Shown: positions 32,909 through 45,230 of the stretch, piece after piece
Numbering within the stretch: the first letter of the stretch is position 1
How the letters are laid out: each line of letters opens with the position of its first letter
Source: Suillus spraguei
Taxonomy: Eukaryota; Basidiomycota; Agaricomycetes; Boletales; Suillaceae
Assembly (NCBI GenBank): GCA_016800925.1
Contig: JABCPU010000252.1
Span: 1-64,000 of the forward strand
DNA length: 64,000 nt
Direction: 5' to 3'
Notes under the pieces: model-generated
Told to the model about the DNA's origin: nothing
What the model saw: only the letters and a program-made list of their open reading frames with translations
The model's database searches: none
Program-made: the position numbers and the translations under genes

Positions 32909-34556
32909 CTACGTATTCAAATGTGGAATAAACTTGGTCCAAACTACTGTGTCGTATGCGCCAGGAGGAAGTGATCGTAAACTCAGGAACATAAGTACAA
33001 TTATTGTAACACGTGAAAAAAGGTAAAATAAGACGTACAGGCCGCCAACGAATAATTTGATGTTATGTTGTAGATCGTCTGAGATTTTGTACCATGTCCA
33101 TTTCAATACTTTGTCCCATATCCATTCCAAGCACGTTGATACTTTGTACCATATCCATTCCAAGCACGTTGATACTTTGTTCCATGTCCATTTCAAGCAC
33201 TTTGGTACTTTGTCCCATATCGGTTCCAAGTAACCCGATAACAAAAGCATCACATAGACGATAAAAGGCACCATTATTGAACATGCCATCCCAGTGGAAG
33301 CTGCACGCCATAATATCTGCTCTGTGTGCCTCGGAAACAAGAAATTCCAGCCTAGACAATGTATCGCTCCAAACACCACTCCACTGACACCTGGAATGGT
33401 TATTGTCATATAACTCGCCCAGTCATCAATAGTGACGTCAGAAGGCCTGATGCAGCCATCGGTCCAAATGACGAGTGGGTTTACCTTTGATAATCGGCGT
33501 ATTCCAAGTCGTGACATTGAACTTGAATGCAGGCAAATCAAAACAAGTTCTTCCGAGAATATTGATAACGTACTAGTACTTATCTTCAAATCTTGTATTA
33601 GGCGAGGGAGCAGTTGCCTCCGAGTTCCAATGAACAATATATGGGCGTCCTACGTCCTTGGGCTTCTTCAACCATAAGCCATAGGAAATGCAGGCTAGAG
33701 CAGCTACACCCAAGGTATCAATTTCAAGAGGTGTCACTGGGAGTTTCTGGGCGTAACGGGCGATGAGCTGGATAAAAAACCACACTAATTGAAGAATAGC
33801 GACGCATTTTGATAGTACATCGCCCTTGCTTCGGTCTTCTATGTCTGCTTTTGTGATGACAGGCATCTCCACAGATCCCTCACGAACAAACTCCAGGAGC
33901 TCCTTGGGTGTGAGAGTAGCCCACGGCTCACCATCGACATAGAGCACGAATCCTCCCATATCTGCGAAGAACCCATGCGCCAATGTCCATCCTGTCAAGG
34001 CATCTGCATCATTCTTTGTTAGTTTCTTCCCGGTTGAAAAGTCCGCGTATATGACTGACCGGCACTTGAGCTTCTATCGGAAGTTGGGATGTCACCAAGT
34101 AATGCGACTGCCAGCTTGCTCAATATGGCTTGATGCCAGGTGCATTGTGCAATACCCATGAGATCGTTGAAATTCTTTGCAACTTCACGAGCCTCGAAAA
34201 ACTGTTCAGCGGCCCAGAAGGTCATGAATTCAGGGGCGATCAACACCACAACCATAAGGACTAGACGACGCCAGGTAATAGCCATTACCCGCTGGTCCAT
34301 ATACGGAATGTCCGGATGGACGGCAGTCCATGTGCACGCAAATAATGTTAAGCCACAGCTAGAGAGGATGTCCCATAACGTTCTGGTGTCGTAGGATAGA
34401 GTGTCACTGGCAACGGGTGTATGGTTACACTGGCAGGTATCATTAAGACCCGAGAGTGAAGCGCAAACAAACGGAGCGTAGAAGAGGGCTGCGCAAAGTA
34501 AGAAGATCATCGAAAAGTTAAGGGCATATTGTCTGTTCATTCTGCTATCGTTTTAT
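32909..34556 (-). pseudogene. Agaricomycete multi-pass membrane protein, copy 1 (broken)
   Basis: Exon 1 runs 34540-34060 with a signal-like N-terminus (FSMIFLLCAALFYAPFVCA) and the family core CGLTLFACTWTAVHPDIP (about 34330). The intron 34059-34004 (GTCAGT...TGCAG, 56 nt) leads to exon 2 with LAHGFFADMGGFVLYVDG and DRSKGDVLSKC. Near 33580 a TAG and a frame change interrupt the protein; the remainder (33560-32909) carries the TM-rich tail and the ending LPPGAYDTVVWTKFIPHL. In place of the loop found in copies 2 and 4 it has a tandem 11-residue repeat. I recognise this as a large, uncharacterised agaricomycete membrane family; no biochemical role is known to me. Confidence 0.75.
33107..33238 (-). 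repeat. Coding minisatellite, four 33-bp units
   Basis: Units at 33107, 33140, 33173 and 33206, each starting TACTTTGT. On the minus strand each encodes 11 residues of the type STCLEWIWYKV. The paralogue at about 52238-52336 has three units. Confidence 0.88.
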
Positions 34557-34839
34557 GGGTGCAGCTGCATGTATCAATACACACATGATGGGCCAGTTCA
34601 CACGTTCATGTGCTGGCCCTCATACACATGTATATGCCTGTACGTACTGTCCAGCACAGGACTCTGCCCTACTGGATGATAAGCAATGATTAAAAAAATG
34701 CCAAAAGTCATAGGTCCTGGCACTGCAGGATGTATGCAGGGTCACTGACATTGCTGAGTGTACGGATAATGTCTGTTCAATCTTTCGAAGGGCTGCCACA
34801 TGTATTAATCCATGCATAATATGCCAGGTTCAAGCGCTG

Positions 34840-35360
34840 GCGCTTATGTACAGGTGTATGCCTTGAGGCCACCGTAATCACCTACGATGCAGGAATCCAG
34901 ATATGCTGCATCGCGGTACATGTCCAATGCGGTAAGTCTGGCTGTGAGGCTTGCTCGTGTAGCTTCATCATTGTATATGGAATGCAAGGCAGAGCGCTTA
35001 TAGCCAAAGTGTCGATTTGAAGCAAGGTTATTGGAAGGTCGAACATAACGGACAATGAGCCGGAATGCGAGCCAGAGCATGGCGATGCCGTTTGATAGTC
35101 CACCACCCTGACTTCGATCTTCTATATCTGCCTCACATTATAGGCATGTCCGCGAATACGTCATGAACAAAGCGCTGAAGTTCATAGTGAGCACGAGTGG
35201 CCCAATTTGCCATTGGCGTAGAGCATCCATCCACGCGAAGATGGGTCATTATCCATCCTGTGAGAAGTCTGTTGCATGTTGGTCCTGCCTTCTCGAAGAA
35301 TCTAAAGGTGTGACTGACCCTTGATCTCTGCCACAGGCATGGAAGCGCTTGAACAATTTA
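34840..35360 (-). pseudogene. Decayed second membrane-protein copy in block A1
   Basis: Short minus-strand pieces match exon 2 of the neighbouring family: LPITLLQIDTLAISALPCIPY (about 35010) against LPVTPLEIDTLGVAALACISY, preceded by degraded versions of the DRSKGD and GWTLTHG segments (35110-35260). It is full of stops and frame changes. An equivalent relic lies at about 53930-54450. Confidence 0.6.
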
Positions 35361-35745
35361 CTTGCGTCATAAATTTATCCATGGTAAGCCAGGTTCAAGG
35401 GTTGGCACTCACACGTGCATGCCTCAATATTACAGCCAGCACAGGGAATCGAGATATATGCTTAGATCGGTGGCGAGTTGACTTCCATTGTACTCGACGT
35501 CTCGTGGTCTCCTCCAGGGCGACGTATTTGAGAGTGTTTCAGGTGCATCATACCACCTATCACAAGTAAGGTTCATACAAACAGTCGTGACAAAATTTAT
35601 GACTTCAGGAACTAGCAAACTTGTGAGTGAATGACAGAATAGTAGATTGAGACGTTCACCAGTGATGTGTGACTTCAAAGTGTATGTAACCTTCACCGCA
35701 ATAGGATGCAATTGTTTCAAGATCCAAGGACACAGATCCATGCAT

Positions 35746-35765
35746 CAGGAAATTCACACATTCCT
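35746..35765. mobile_element. 20-bp end of MITE-1 left at a deletion junction
   Basis: CAGGAAATTCACACATTCCT equals the first 20 bp of the complete MITE at 54845-54864. The next base belongs to sequence that in copy B lies 3221 bp further on (58086). Confidence 0.9.
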
Positions 35766-36169
35766 ATTACTCAACCTTCACAACGCTTTCAATGCGTTTC
35801 TGCTGGACGCGTCTTTTGAGGTCCACCCACATCAGGTATCCGAATATCATCGTACAGTCAACATAAGCAACCTGAATACAAAGGTAAGACACGAGGTGCA
35901 GAAAGTTGCGAGACAGGCACGCGGCATCACTATAGCGCCCTTTACATATTGCATGCAAAGTGACCAGGTATAAAGTGTTTCGGCCCCATGAATGGCGCAG
36001 GTCATTGTGCAAGCGTTCGGAAGGAAAGACTGAGACCAGTAGCATTTCTAAATGCGTGCGCTGGGGAGAAGAATGCATCCATAGTGGTGACAGGAATGGA
36101 GAGGAATGTGGGGTCAGGTGGTGGTGGCGAAAGGAAATAAAAGTATGCGAATAATGTAACGTTGTGATG

Positions 36170-36900
36170 GATGGTGGGGTAGACGGAACGCCAAATGATT
36201 TAAAGGAGGATAAAGGTAAAAAAACACAATCAACCCCGTCAATATCTAATACGAGGAAGATCACTCACTAAGTGGAACAGGCACGCCCCATCTAAGTGTC
36301 TCGGTGAACACCCATCGCAATACGGAAGCTTTGCACGATCTTCGAAGGTGGGTAGGCGGTTTGCTTTCGATGCTCATCCCAACCCATCTCCCCCCGATCC
36401 AAGGACATCATCGAGTTCTGCTTGAGCGCGCCGGAGTACATGGGGGTATTGAACCATTGTAAGGATGAAATGGGAAAGAGTCGCGATGGTTGTATCGATG
36501 CTGGCTTTTGGTGTGAGTTGTTCCCGGTGAGTGAGTTTTTCAGGCGTGGATGGTGTTGGTGTTGGTCACGGTTAGCATGGCGCAAATGTGCGACGTAGGG
36601 CACGTTGGAATTAGCTGTCCACCAGATATGATGGTCAGGCTACCTTTATGTTATCGGATGAGGAGTCACGGTCGCTCGAGGATGCGAGGGAGAGGGACGG
36701 GCGGTTCCTTTTTTCTGTAAGAGAGTTGGTTTTGCGATACAGAAGGGAGGAAGAGCTCACGATTCGTATGAGCGGTCTACGAATCCTTCCATTTTTACTT
36801 CTCAGATTCTGGCGTTTCTCTTGAAAGATGCGCCAGGAAACCACATAGGGAGATGCTTGACTAGGACAGAAAAGGTGAGTTTGGACAGCGGAAGAGAAAA
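36170..36900 (-). pseudogene. P450 fragment (middle exons)
   Basis: Minus-strand pieces of the P450 exons around the I-helix and K-helix (ASIDTT, VQYPHVLRRAQAELDDVLG, then the ETLR region near 36300), followed by a short part of the PMWFPGASFKRN exon (about 36830). Parts of the gene between and on both sides are missing, including the N-terminus and the haem loop. It directly adjoins plus-strand module sequence at about 36917. Confidence 0.75.
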
Positions 36901-36916
36901 GAGACTGACAGGCTTG

Positions 36917-38520
36917 ATCAGCGGCATTAGCTTGAAGTCCGATATCTCCCTAATTCTGTTTCTCATCTCTTCAAGCTTAAATATCGGCCCGGGTTCAACT
37001 ATAGTAAATGTAAATGGTTGGCTAAACGCGACTCCAGATGATTACCTCCTGATCCTCCTTGATATTTGTCTGCGTTTGGTCGGTTGATTGCTCTTCATTT
37101 AATATTGACGACGTATCTAGCCTTCAAGCTTCAAGCTTCACCTTTCGCACCCTCGTCCAAGTTACCTCTTGTCCGATAGACCGTTGGTACAGTCCTGCTG
37201 AAAAATGCTTGTACTCCAGTCACTCAGATCACACTCACCACAGCCTTGTCTGTGAGTTTCAATCGTATATATCTTTATGGACTGCTCAATTCATGCTCTT
37301 CATTGCCTGTGACTTTATATTTGTATTCAGAGGCTCCACGTCTGCAGATCTATTTAGACATCATTGAGTTTGTTGTGCATCGTTTGACTGTTCTAGCGAA
37401 TTCAATTTCTAATAGCATACTCTTCAGCGTTGACGACCATCCGTTCCTCACTCAAGATTCCGCTCTGGTATTATTCCACATTCGCGTGATGTTTGAGTTA
37501 TTTTCTGGCATAGATGATGAAGTGACCCGTCGTATGTCTCTTTTCTACTTCACGTACCATGGATCAATATTCAGCGTTTCCAAGGGACATTGCCACATAT
37601 GTTTTCATTGCCCTGCATCGACCTCAATATTAACATTCTTCATCAGAGCATATCCTACATGGTGGCATAATGGATGGCTGACGACAATGAATCTGGTGTT
37701 TGGGGGTATAGCAGGATATTTTGATCTCATCCCAAATACCAGATTCGTCTCGTACTCTTCGGTACCCCTCAAGAAACGATAGCTGATTTATGCTGGGCAT
37801 AATGTCTCGTTCAACATGAGTGAGCTTAGATCTGTTCATTATATACAGCGCTGTTAACGTACGGTGTCTTGCATTCGCGACCGCATTGCCTTTGGTGCTA
37901 TCTAAAATCCATGACAAACAGTTTGCGTTGTTTGAGGTGTACCCTCGTGAGTTCGACATCCGTGTGATGTCCAAGTTGTTTACTGGTCTCTTTCCTACTT
38001 CACTATCAGCGATCAATTTTCATATTGTACATTTCCAGGGGACATTGCCACGTATATTTTCATTGCCCTGCATCGACCTCAATACCAATATCGATATCCT
38101 TCGTCAGAGCATACCCCATATGGTGGCATAATTCCAGTTTATGGATGACTGACGACGCTGACGAGGATGGTGTTTGGGGGTATAGCAGGATATGTTGATC
38201 GTTTTCTACTCATCCCAAACGCCAGACTCGTCTCGCACTCTTCGGCACCCCTCAAAAACTAGCTGATTTATGCTGGACATAATGTCTCGTTCAACGTGAG
38301 TGAACTATTGCTCTTATGTGTTCATAAACTATTTCAGGACTGCCCTTTTCCATCCACTGATGGCATACACGCACGCAGTGTATCCAGACACTGTTGCAGC
38401 CACATTTCGATTGAACAATTTGTTGTTCACTTGTATTTGCTATGCGGGAGCCTTTCAATATATCATCGAGTGTCGCTCGTGTGGTATGTAAGTGGAACAG
38501 CGGCTTGTTAATTAGTATTA
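36917..38520 (+). repeat. Array of plus-strand modules, unit 2, with frames 37246-37782 and 37820-38131
   Basis: About three modules of 450-500 bp in a row, each led by CTGATTTATGCTGGRCATAA (37787, 38265). GT-AG pairs with good sites recur (by comparison with the twin at 59668-59746, 59948-59990 and 60122-60158), so an intron-rich ancestral gene is possible. The open frames of 178 and 103 codons run across these putative introns and lack known domains. I do not assign a function. Confidence 0.5.
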
Positions 38521-38619
38521 GGTTTGAACTGGGTACTACTCGCACTTCAGATCTCAGATCTGTCAGATTTCAATTTCAACAGCGATCGATGAAGACTAAG
38601 TAAAGTTACCATACTGAAA

Positions 38620-40171
38620 CTACAAATGTGGAATAAACTTGGTCCAAACTACTGTATCGTATGCGCCAGGAGGAAGTGATCGTAAGTTCAGGAACATAAG
38701 TACAATTATTGTAACACGTGAAAAAAGGTAAAGAAAGATGATGCCGTTGGAAAAAAGTGCACCAAGTACCACAAAAACAATGAAGATAACCCATTGTAGA
38801 GGGGATGGGTCTTCCGATGCTTCTTTCCATGCTTTCACCCATGTCCCCCAGGTGAAGTCCGTGTCTTCAAGTCCAAATTCGTCGCATAGCCAGGCACCGC
38901 ACGTCCATAACATGGACAGCATACTAATGATAAAAGCCACCATTAGCAAAGATGCCATCGCAGCGGAAGCCACACGCCATAATATCTGCTCTGTGTGTCT
39001 CGTAAACAAGAAATTCCAGGCCAGACAATGTATCACTCCAAATGCCACTCCACTAACACTTCCGATCATCGTTGCGATCATAGACAAGTAAGAAACGCTT
39101 GGAGACCTAATGGAGCCAGCAGTAAAAATAAAGAACGGGTGTTCCACGGGAGATCGGCGTAGTGCTAATATAAATCTTGAATGGAGGAAAATCAGAACAA
39201 GCTCTTTCAGGAATATTGATAACATTCCTATCGTCGTCTAAGCTGGGAGGAGCAGTTACCTCAGAGTTCCAGTGAACAATATAAGGGCGGCCCACATCCT
39301 TAGGCTTCCTCAACCATAAGCCATAGGAAATGCAAGCCAGAGCGGCAACACCCAGGGTGTCAATTTCAAGCAGTGTTGCGGGAAGGTTCTGAGCGTAACG
39401 GGCAATGAGCTGGATCAAAAACCACACTATTTGAAGAATAGCGATGCATTTTGATAGTATATCGCCCTTGCTTCGGTCTTCTATGTCTGCCTTTGTGATG
39501 ACAGGCATCTCCACAGATCCCTCACGAACAAACTGCAGGAGCTCCTCAGGTGTGAGAGTGGCCCGCAGCTCACCATCGACATAGAGCACAAATCCACCCA
39601 TCTGTGCAAAGAACCCGTGCGTTAGTGTCCATTCTGCGAAGGCATTAGTTTGATGTTAGTTTCAAGAGTCCGAGTATCACAATGACTAACTAGCGCTTGA
39701 GCCTCTGCTGGAAATTGGGATGTCTTCAAGTAACGTGACTGCCAGCTCGCTCGGGTTCTGCCACATGGCTCGATGCCGGGTGCGTTGGGTACCAAAGACA
39801 TTGTTGAAATCCTTTGCAACTTGACGAGCACCGATAAACTGCAATGCAGCCAAGGTAACTATGGCTTCAGGGAGGATGAATGCTACAATCATGAGGATCA
39901 GACGACGAAAGGCATTGCCAATCGCCCACTGGTCCATGTATGGAATGTCCGGATGGACAGCAGTCCATGTGCATGCAAACAAAGTTAAACCACAGCTCGA
40001 CACAATGTCCCACAAGGTTCTGGCATTGCAGGATGGACAGTTACTGGCATCGAGTGTATGGATACAGGTATCGTTGAGACCCGAGAGTGAAGCATGAGCA
40101 AATGGTACGCCGAAGAGAGCAGCACAAAGTAAGAGGACCATCGAAAAGTTGAGGGCATGGCGTCTGTTCAT
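38620..40171 (-). pseudogene. Membrane-protein family, copy 2 (single frameshift)
   Basis: Exon 1 (40171 to about 39691) has a signal-like start, the family core CGLTLFACTWTAVHPDIP (about 39960) and a GTTAGT donor. Exon 2 begins WTLTHGFFAQMGGF. Near 39223 one additional A (GAAAGAG where copy 4 has GAAGAG) shifts the frame, and the remaining TM-rich part continues as 39225-38620, ending SLPPGAYDTVVWTKFIPHL. The change sits in a short A run, so an assembly error is possible. Apart from this the copy is complete. Confidence 0.8.
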
Positions 40172-40190
40172 TCTGCTCCCTTTTTATGGG

Positions 40191-42440
40191 TGCAGCTGCC
40201 ACCGCATGTATCAATCTGTGAATGATAGATAAGCCAGGTTCAAGCGCTGACGTTTACACATACCTCGAGGCTATCATACCACCGGCAGAGGGAACCTAAA
40301 TACTATAGTCACATCCACTAACAATAAAAATCACTGGAAAATGCACTGATAACTTCTACTGAAATTGACGTCAGACCGCATTCCATCATAGAGTGCTAAT
40401 TCTGAGTTTCAGTTGATAATCCTCATTCAAGTTGAACTGAGAGAATCACGGCGTTAGTGCAAAACGAATTTCAAAATTTCCCGCATTCACAGGGTAGATT
40501 CACAAAATTTAAGGCCCTCTAATTTATCACGAATTTGAATAAATTACTCCCAAAGGCTCCGATCAGAAGGATCAGGTAGAATGAACTTCTGACTGCATGG
40601 ATGCAGCAGCACTGAGGCTGTAAAGCTTCTTTAGCGCTAAACGTAGAACGTAAATCAATACCATTATGTAACATCTAGCAAGCATAGACAAATTTTTCTC
40701 TACCGTCACAGACTGCAGAGTTCGCAGGAAGGCTATGATCCCCATTCAACCAATGCGTACTGTCATAAAATCTACCTCCAAACCCAAATCCGATGAGGAT
40801 GATGCGAGAATGTGTGGAGGATATTTTCGACCAGCAACAGGTGAAAACGACATGACTCAGGGTCCTGACTCCAAATCATTCTATACGAGTATATCTGTGC
40901 TCATGGAATGGAAGGAGTATGATCGAGAGTGTTGTGGAAACAGACTATAACGAGTCAATTGCAAAGACGTTCAACGCCTGGCCTTCAATAGAACGGGCGG
41001 ACTTTCAAACCTACCCCGTTCTTAGCGCTTGTTGTAAGTAGAGCTTTCTCACATTTATTGATTAACCTTGTGGTTTTTGGTAGCAAGTCATTAGCTATTT
41101 AATTCCTGCTACCTTAAGGCAGTGGTCTTGTAGCAAGTGGCTAATTTGTAAGGATTTCGTATCCTCTACGCCCTGACACTGCTTCAAAAACAAACTTAAT
41201 CGGCAGGGCATGACATAAAGACTCACTGAGTGGCTGACAACAACCATGGTACTTGGATAAAATAATACGCACAAACGCCAGATTTATCTTGTGTCGTTTG
41301 TCTTGAGTTATTCGCACCTATGATTTATTACGTGGCACAGTCTTAATTAGATATAAACAAGGGTGGAACATTTGAAGTTCGAACCCGTGCGTAAAGGGTA
41401 TGAGGTGCTAGCGCCGGCCCTTATACATGTACATGCCTCAAGGCCACTATAGCCATTCTAGTGCCGAAGGATAGTGAATTTTTGGCATCGCTTGAAAAAT
41501 GGTTGCATGATGTGCCAGCGCCGGCCCTTATACACATGTACATGCCTCAAGGCCACTATTGCGATTCTAGTGCCGAAGGATGGTGAATTTTTGGCATCGC
41601 TGCATATGAAAAATGGTAGCTGATCATCCTGCTGTGTTTTGAAGGGTTACCACATCACAAACAAGGTGCCGAAATTCATGAGGAGTATGAATAATGCGCA
41701 GCTTGCAATTGACGTAGCCTGAGAGCATGAATTCGCCCATCCACCCATGGTACATTGTACATCCTATGAAGGTGTTGGTTGTATGTTCATCCTGCCTGAC
41801 TGAAGAGCCTGAACGCGTAACTGACCGTTGAACTCTGCCGCAGGCATGGGAGCGCTTAAACTTCCACTTGGGTTATCAATTTATCTATGGTAAGCCAGGT
41901 TCAAGGGTTGGCACTCACATGTGTATGCCTCGATGTTGCTGGAGCGAAGGCACAAGGAATCAAATTACATGCTTCGATCGGAACGAGCTGACTTCCATTG
42001 TACTTGACGTTTCGCGGTCTCCTCGAGTGTGACATATTTGATAACGTTCCAGGTGTACCACACCACCTATCACAATAAGGCTCGCACAGACGGTTCATAT
42101 GACTCTCGAACTAGCAAAATTGTGAGTGGACGACAGAAACAATAGTAGATAGAGACGTTCACCAGTCATGTACGTGGCTTCAAGGAATGCGTAACATTTA
42201 ATAACTAGCTGCTATGGCAACACTGCAATAGGACGCAGTCATTGTGTCAAGATCAAAGGATACAGGGCATCCTGTGATGCTTGCAGTTGCTAGCACTCAT
42301 CATTTAGCAGACGAAGATAAAAAGTAGAATACGATGGCATTTCATAGTGCAAATACAAAAACCGCCACGAAAAACACGAACAAAGGGTCCTCTATACGTG
42401 TCTAGTGCCATGGGAGATTGTTCAAGTTGTGGGGACGGTT
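40191..42440. other. Mostly non-coding sequence left of the older array copy
   Basis: No supportable gene. 41210-41340 holds a degraded module (GCATGACATAAAGACTCACT), and from about 41400 the sequence is a diverged match to 53.7 kb onwards. Confidence 0.5.
41407..41625. repeat. Two-copy tandem repeat of ~106-112 bp
   Basis: Both units contain GCGCCGGCCCTTATACA, CATGCCTCAAGGCCACTAT and GTGAATTTTTGGCATCGCT in the same order, with a few differences. Confidence 0.85.
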
Positions 42441-42469
42441 TGCGAAGCTATGGCAAGTCGAATGCTGGA

Positions 42470-42890
42470 TGCCCGGAAGCGGACTTTGAAACCCATTCCC
42501 TTCTTGAATTTTTGCTGAACATGTCTCCTCGCCATATGGAGTGCTCAGTGAATGCCATCATATTCTTGCTGCGCTGCACACACAAAGCTCGGCCATAACG
42601 AGTGTAGTTTATTGTTATGTGCTCATTATATGAGATCAAGGACGGCTCTGGCAGTGGAGCAATACGAGGGATTGTTTGAATATGCGAGTGTGAGATTGTG
42701 GGTGTACCCGTTTGCATGCAGTGATCCAGAGTTATTTTTTGGAGTGAGGTCGATGATGCATTATTACGCATGCAGAGGTTTCGAACTTGATTTGGAGGTA
42801 TGTTGTTATCAATGGAATGGTATTTGACCTCCTGAACGGAGAGCACGTGCAGGTAACATTGGCCTCGTTATTGAAGCCTTAAATATCGTC
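42470..42890 (-). pseudogene. Decayed 5' part of a P450 (older array copy)
   Basis: On the plus strand the order of matched words equals that of 30560-31040, the reverse complement of the P450 N-terminal exon: CACAAAGCTC, ATACGAGGGATTGTTTGAATA, GTGATCCAGAGTTATTTTTTGG and GCAGAGGTTTCGAACTTG. Many indels remove any frame. Confidence 0.65.
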
Positions 42891-42999
42891 ACCACAATAT
42901 TCACATTTGAATTTGCTCATTCTAAACCCTTCTTCACTGGTAGTCTGTCGACATCACTGGTATAATCACCATTATTAACGGATACTTATGCTGAATGAA

Positions 43000-44650
43000 C
43001 TGTAGTAATTCTCTCAGTTGAGGCCAGCTAACTTTTCATCAAGATGTCCTATTCAGTTTGTGGGTTGTGACTCACAGGCATGCCCGCCATGGCAGGCCAA
43101 AAATAGAATTGGGCAAGATCCCGATTGGTTCGATGACCAAAGTACATGTGCGTCAATATACTACTGACCTCGCCCTTTCTCCGTCGATAAAAATATCTCT
43201 TCTCTTTCCATCCAATCTATCTCATTCAATTTATCTCTTGTCTTATTAACCGTTAGGATGAGCCTTATTCAACGTGGGCGTTCTCGTTGACACACGAACC
43301 AAACCAACCATTGTGGAATGGGTTTGTACTGCCATTACTCAGATCACAAGCAACATGTCGAACGACCCGACAAGTCTCGTCTGTAAGTTGGTACCTGGTT
43401 TTATCTTCATTTTCGCTGGTAGCATTCAAACTTGAGTTCCGCTCTCACAAGTCCTGTCCGCTGGATAGCACGGAAATTTAAAAACCATCGAATTCGCCTT
43501 TCTTTTTCTGTCTTACTGAATTCCATCTAATACCATGCTCTCCGGTATTTTGAGCCTGAACACCCTGTTGCCCATCTAGAAAAATGCAAGTTCCTCACTC
43601 GACCTCGCTTGGAACCTCGCTGTCGTGCAAAACTCGTGTGGTTATGTTTGCTAGTGTAGAGAATAAAGCGATCTACCGTATGTCTTTCGTCCTTCATTGG
43701 CATCACTAGTGATCATTTTTTGTATTCAGCGCTCCGAGGATAGTAGAGCAAGTACACTTTTTTCATGTCCCACATAGTGGCATAACAACGCCGATGAGGA
43801 TGGCGTTCTAGATCTGCGAGTACGTTTCTCATTTATCTATCCATCCCGAACGCAAGACTGGTACCCGTCTCGCACTCTTCACCACCATTTAAAAAACCGG
43901 CATTTAGTTCATATTTGGAACTAGTTCTCGTTCAAAATTGAGCTGAATGTCTGTTCTTGATGTGCGGTACGATTGGTATGCGGTGTCTTGTATTCACGAT
44001 GAGATTGTCTTTGGTTCTCTCCAAAACTTGGGTCTCATGGAAAACCATTTGCGTTCTTGATATTATTGCTTGAGGTTTTGTTTCCTCGACTATTTATTGA
44101 GTTCTTCATCTGTTTCTTGATCGTCTTAGAAAACTCATTATCCTATACAGACCTCTCGCTTAAAAATACCCAACCATTAGACCGCTCCTCGACCTCGTGT
44201 AGCCCGTGCGACCTACACACGCTGTGCACTATCTGCCCATATTCCTAGCCCACTACTGGATGGAGAATGTCAATTATCGAAGCTAACCATCGTACATCTT
44301 CTCGTTTTCGTTTTCTAGCAGTAATTTTATATATTTTTCGAATCCCATTACTTGTCTGGCTCTTCTGGAACTCACACGAGCATATAATATTGTAGATGTC
44401 AATCCCTGCTGCTATTGCTCTCTTCCCAACTGATAAACTCTCCTTCAGTGCATCCTTTATCGCTCATAATAAGTATGTGGTGCAAGCACTTAGTGTATGC
44501 ACCTGCATCCATGACTAGATCCACCGACTACTGCAGTGAGATATGGTGCCCGAGAGATATACCGCCATTGGACAGAATATTGATCTCTCGTCATATGCAC
44601 GTTCCATGACTGCAAGTCTCATGTCCTCCAGACCAAGTCAATATATGCGT
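43000..44650 (+). repeat. Degraded plus-strand modules of the older copy, with frame 44057-44248
   Basis: Colinear with 55420-57700. The 63-codon frame includes LVLLENS-like sequence matching FEFFISIVLENSLSYTDLSL of the 56 kb copy, so amino-acid sequence is shared between two diverged copies, a hint of past coding. An uninterrupted counterpart of the TA-element insertion site lies at about 44490. Confidence 0.5.
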
Positions 44651-45230
44651 ACGACTCACGGGATCAATGGTAACGGTCTACGTTCCTGATCGTTGGCGCC
44701 GGAACGAATGAACTACGTATACAAGATGTCGTTGGTAGTCCCTTGACAGACGAATGTAAAGATAACTCTTCCCACAAAACAAGATCGTTCTAGTATGATA
44801 TACTGGAGTTAATCGAGGATTCTAAATCCTGAAAATAAATTAGATTGTCGCAGCTGCAGGCCAAGTTGCACGCCCGAAACATAGTACATTGATGTCGTCA
44901 TACAAGAACACGAATCAGCATGTATAATCAGCCCGGAAAGCAAGCACACAGAAGGTCGATTACTCAACCTTTGTAACACTTTCAATGGCTTTCTGCTGAA
45001 CGCGTCTTTTGAGGTCCACCCGCATTGGGTATCCGAATATCGTCGTACACCCAACATAAGCAGCCTGAATACAAAATTAAGGCGCGGGGTTCGGAAAGTT
45101 GTGAGATAGGCACACCGTCACTATAGCGCCCTTTACATATTGCCTGCGAAGTGACTAGGTATAAAGTGTTTCGGCCCCATGAATGGCGCAGGTTACTGCG
45201 CAAGTGGTTTGGAAGGAAAGACAGAGACCA

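Larger units (their letters stand above)
29633..35765. repeat. Duplicated block A1 (pairs with 48744-54864)
   Basis: Near-identical to 48744-54864 with an offset of about 19.1 kb and a few indels of about 40 bp. The left edge cuts through the P450 gene, just downstream of its I-helix. The right edge is 20 bp into MITE-1. Confidence 0.9.
35766..40190. repeat. Duplicated block A2 (pairs with 58086-62605)
   Basis: Near-identical to 58086-62605 with an offset of about 22.3-22.4 kb. It ends shortly upstream of the membrane-protein start codon. Confidence 0.9.

Noticed and set aside
41501..42121. Possible intact membrane-protein gene in the older copy
   Set aside because: Only scattered words of the family are visible; stops and indels are too dense to support a gene.
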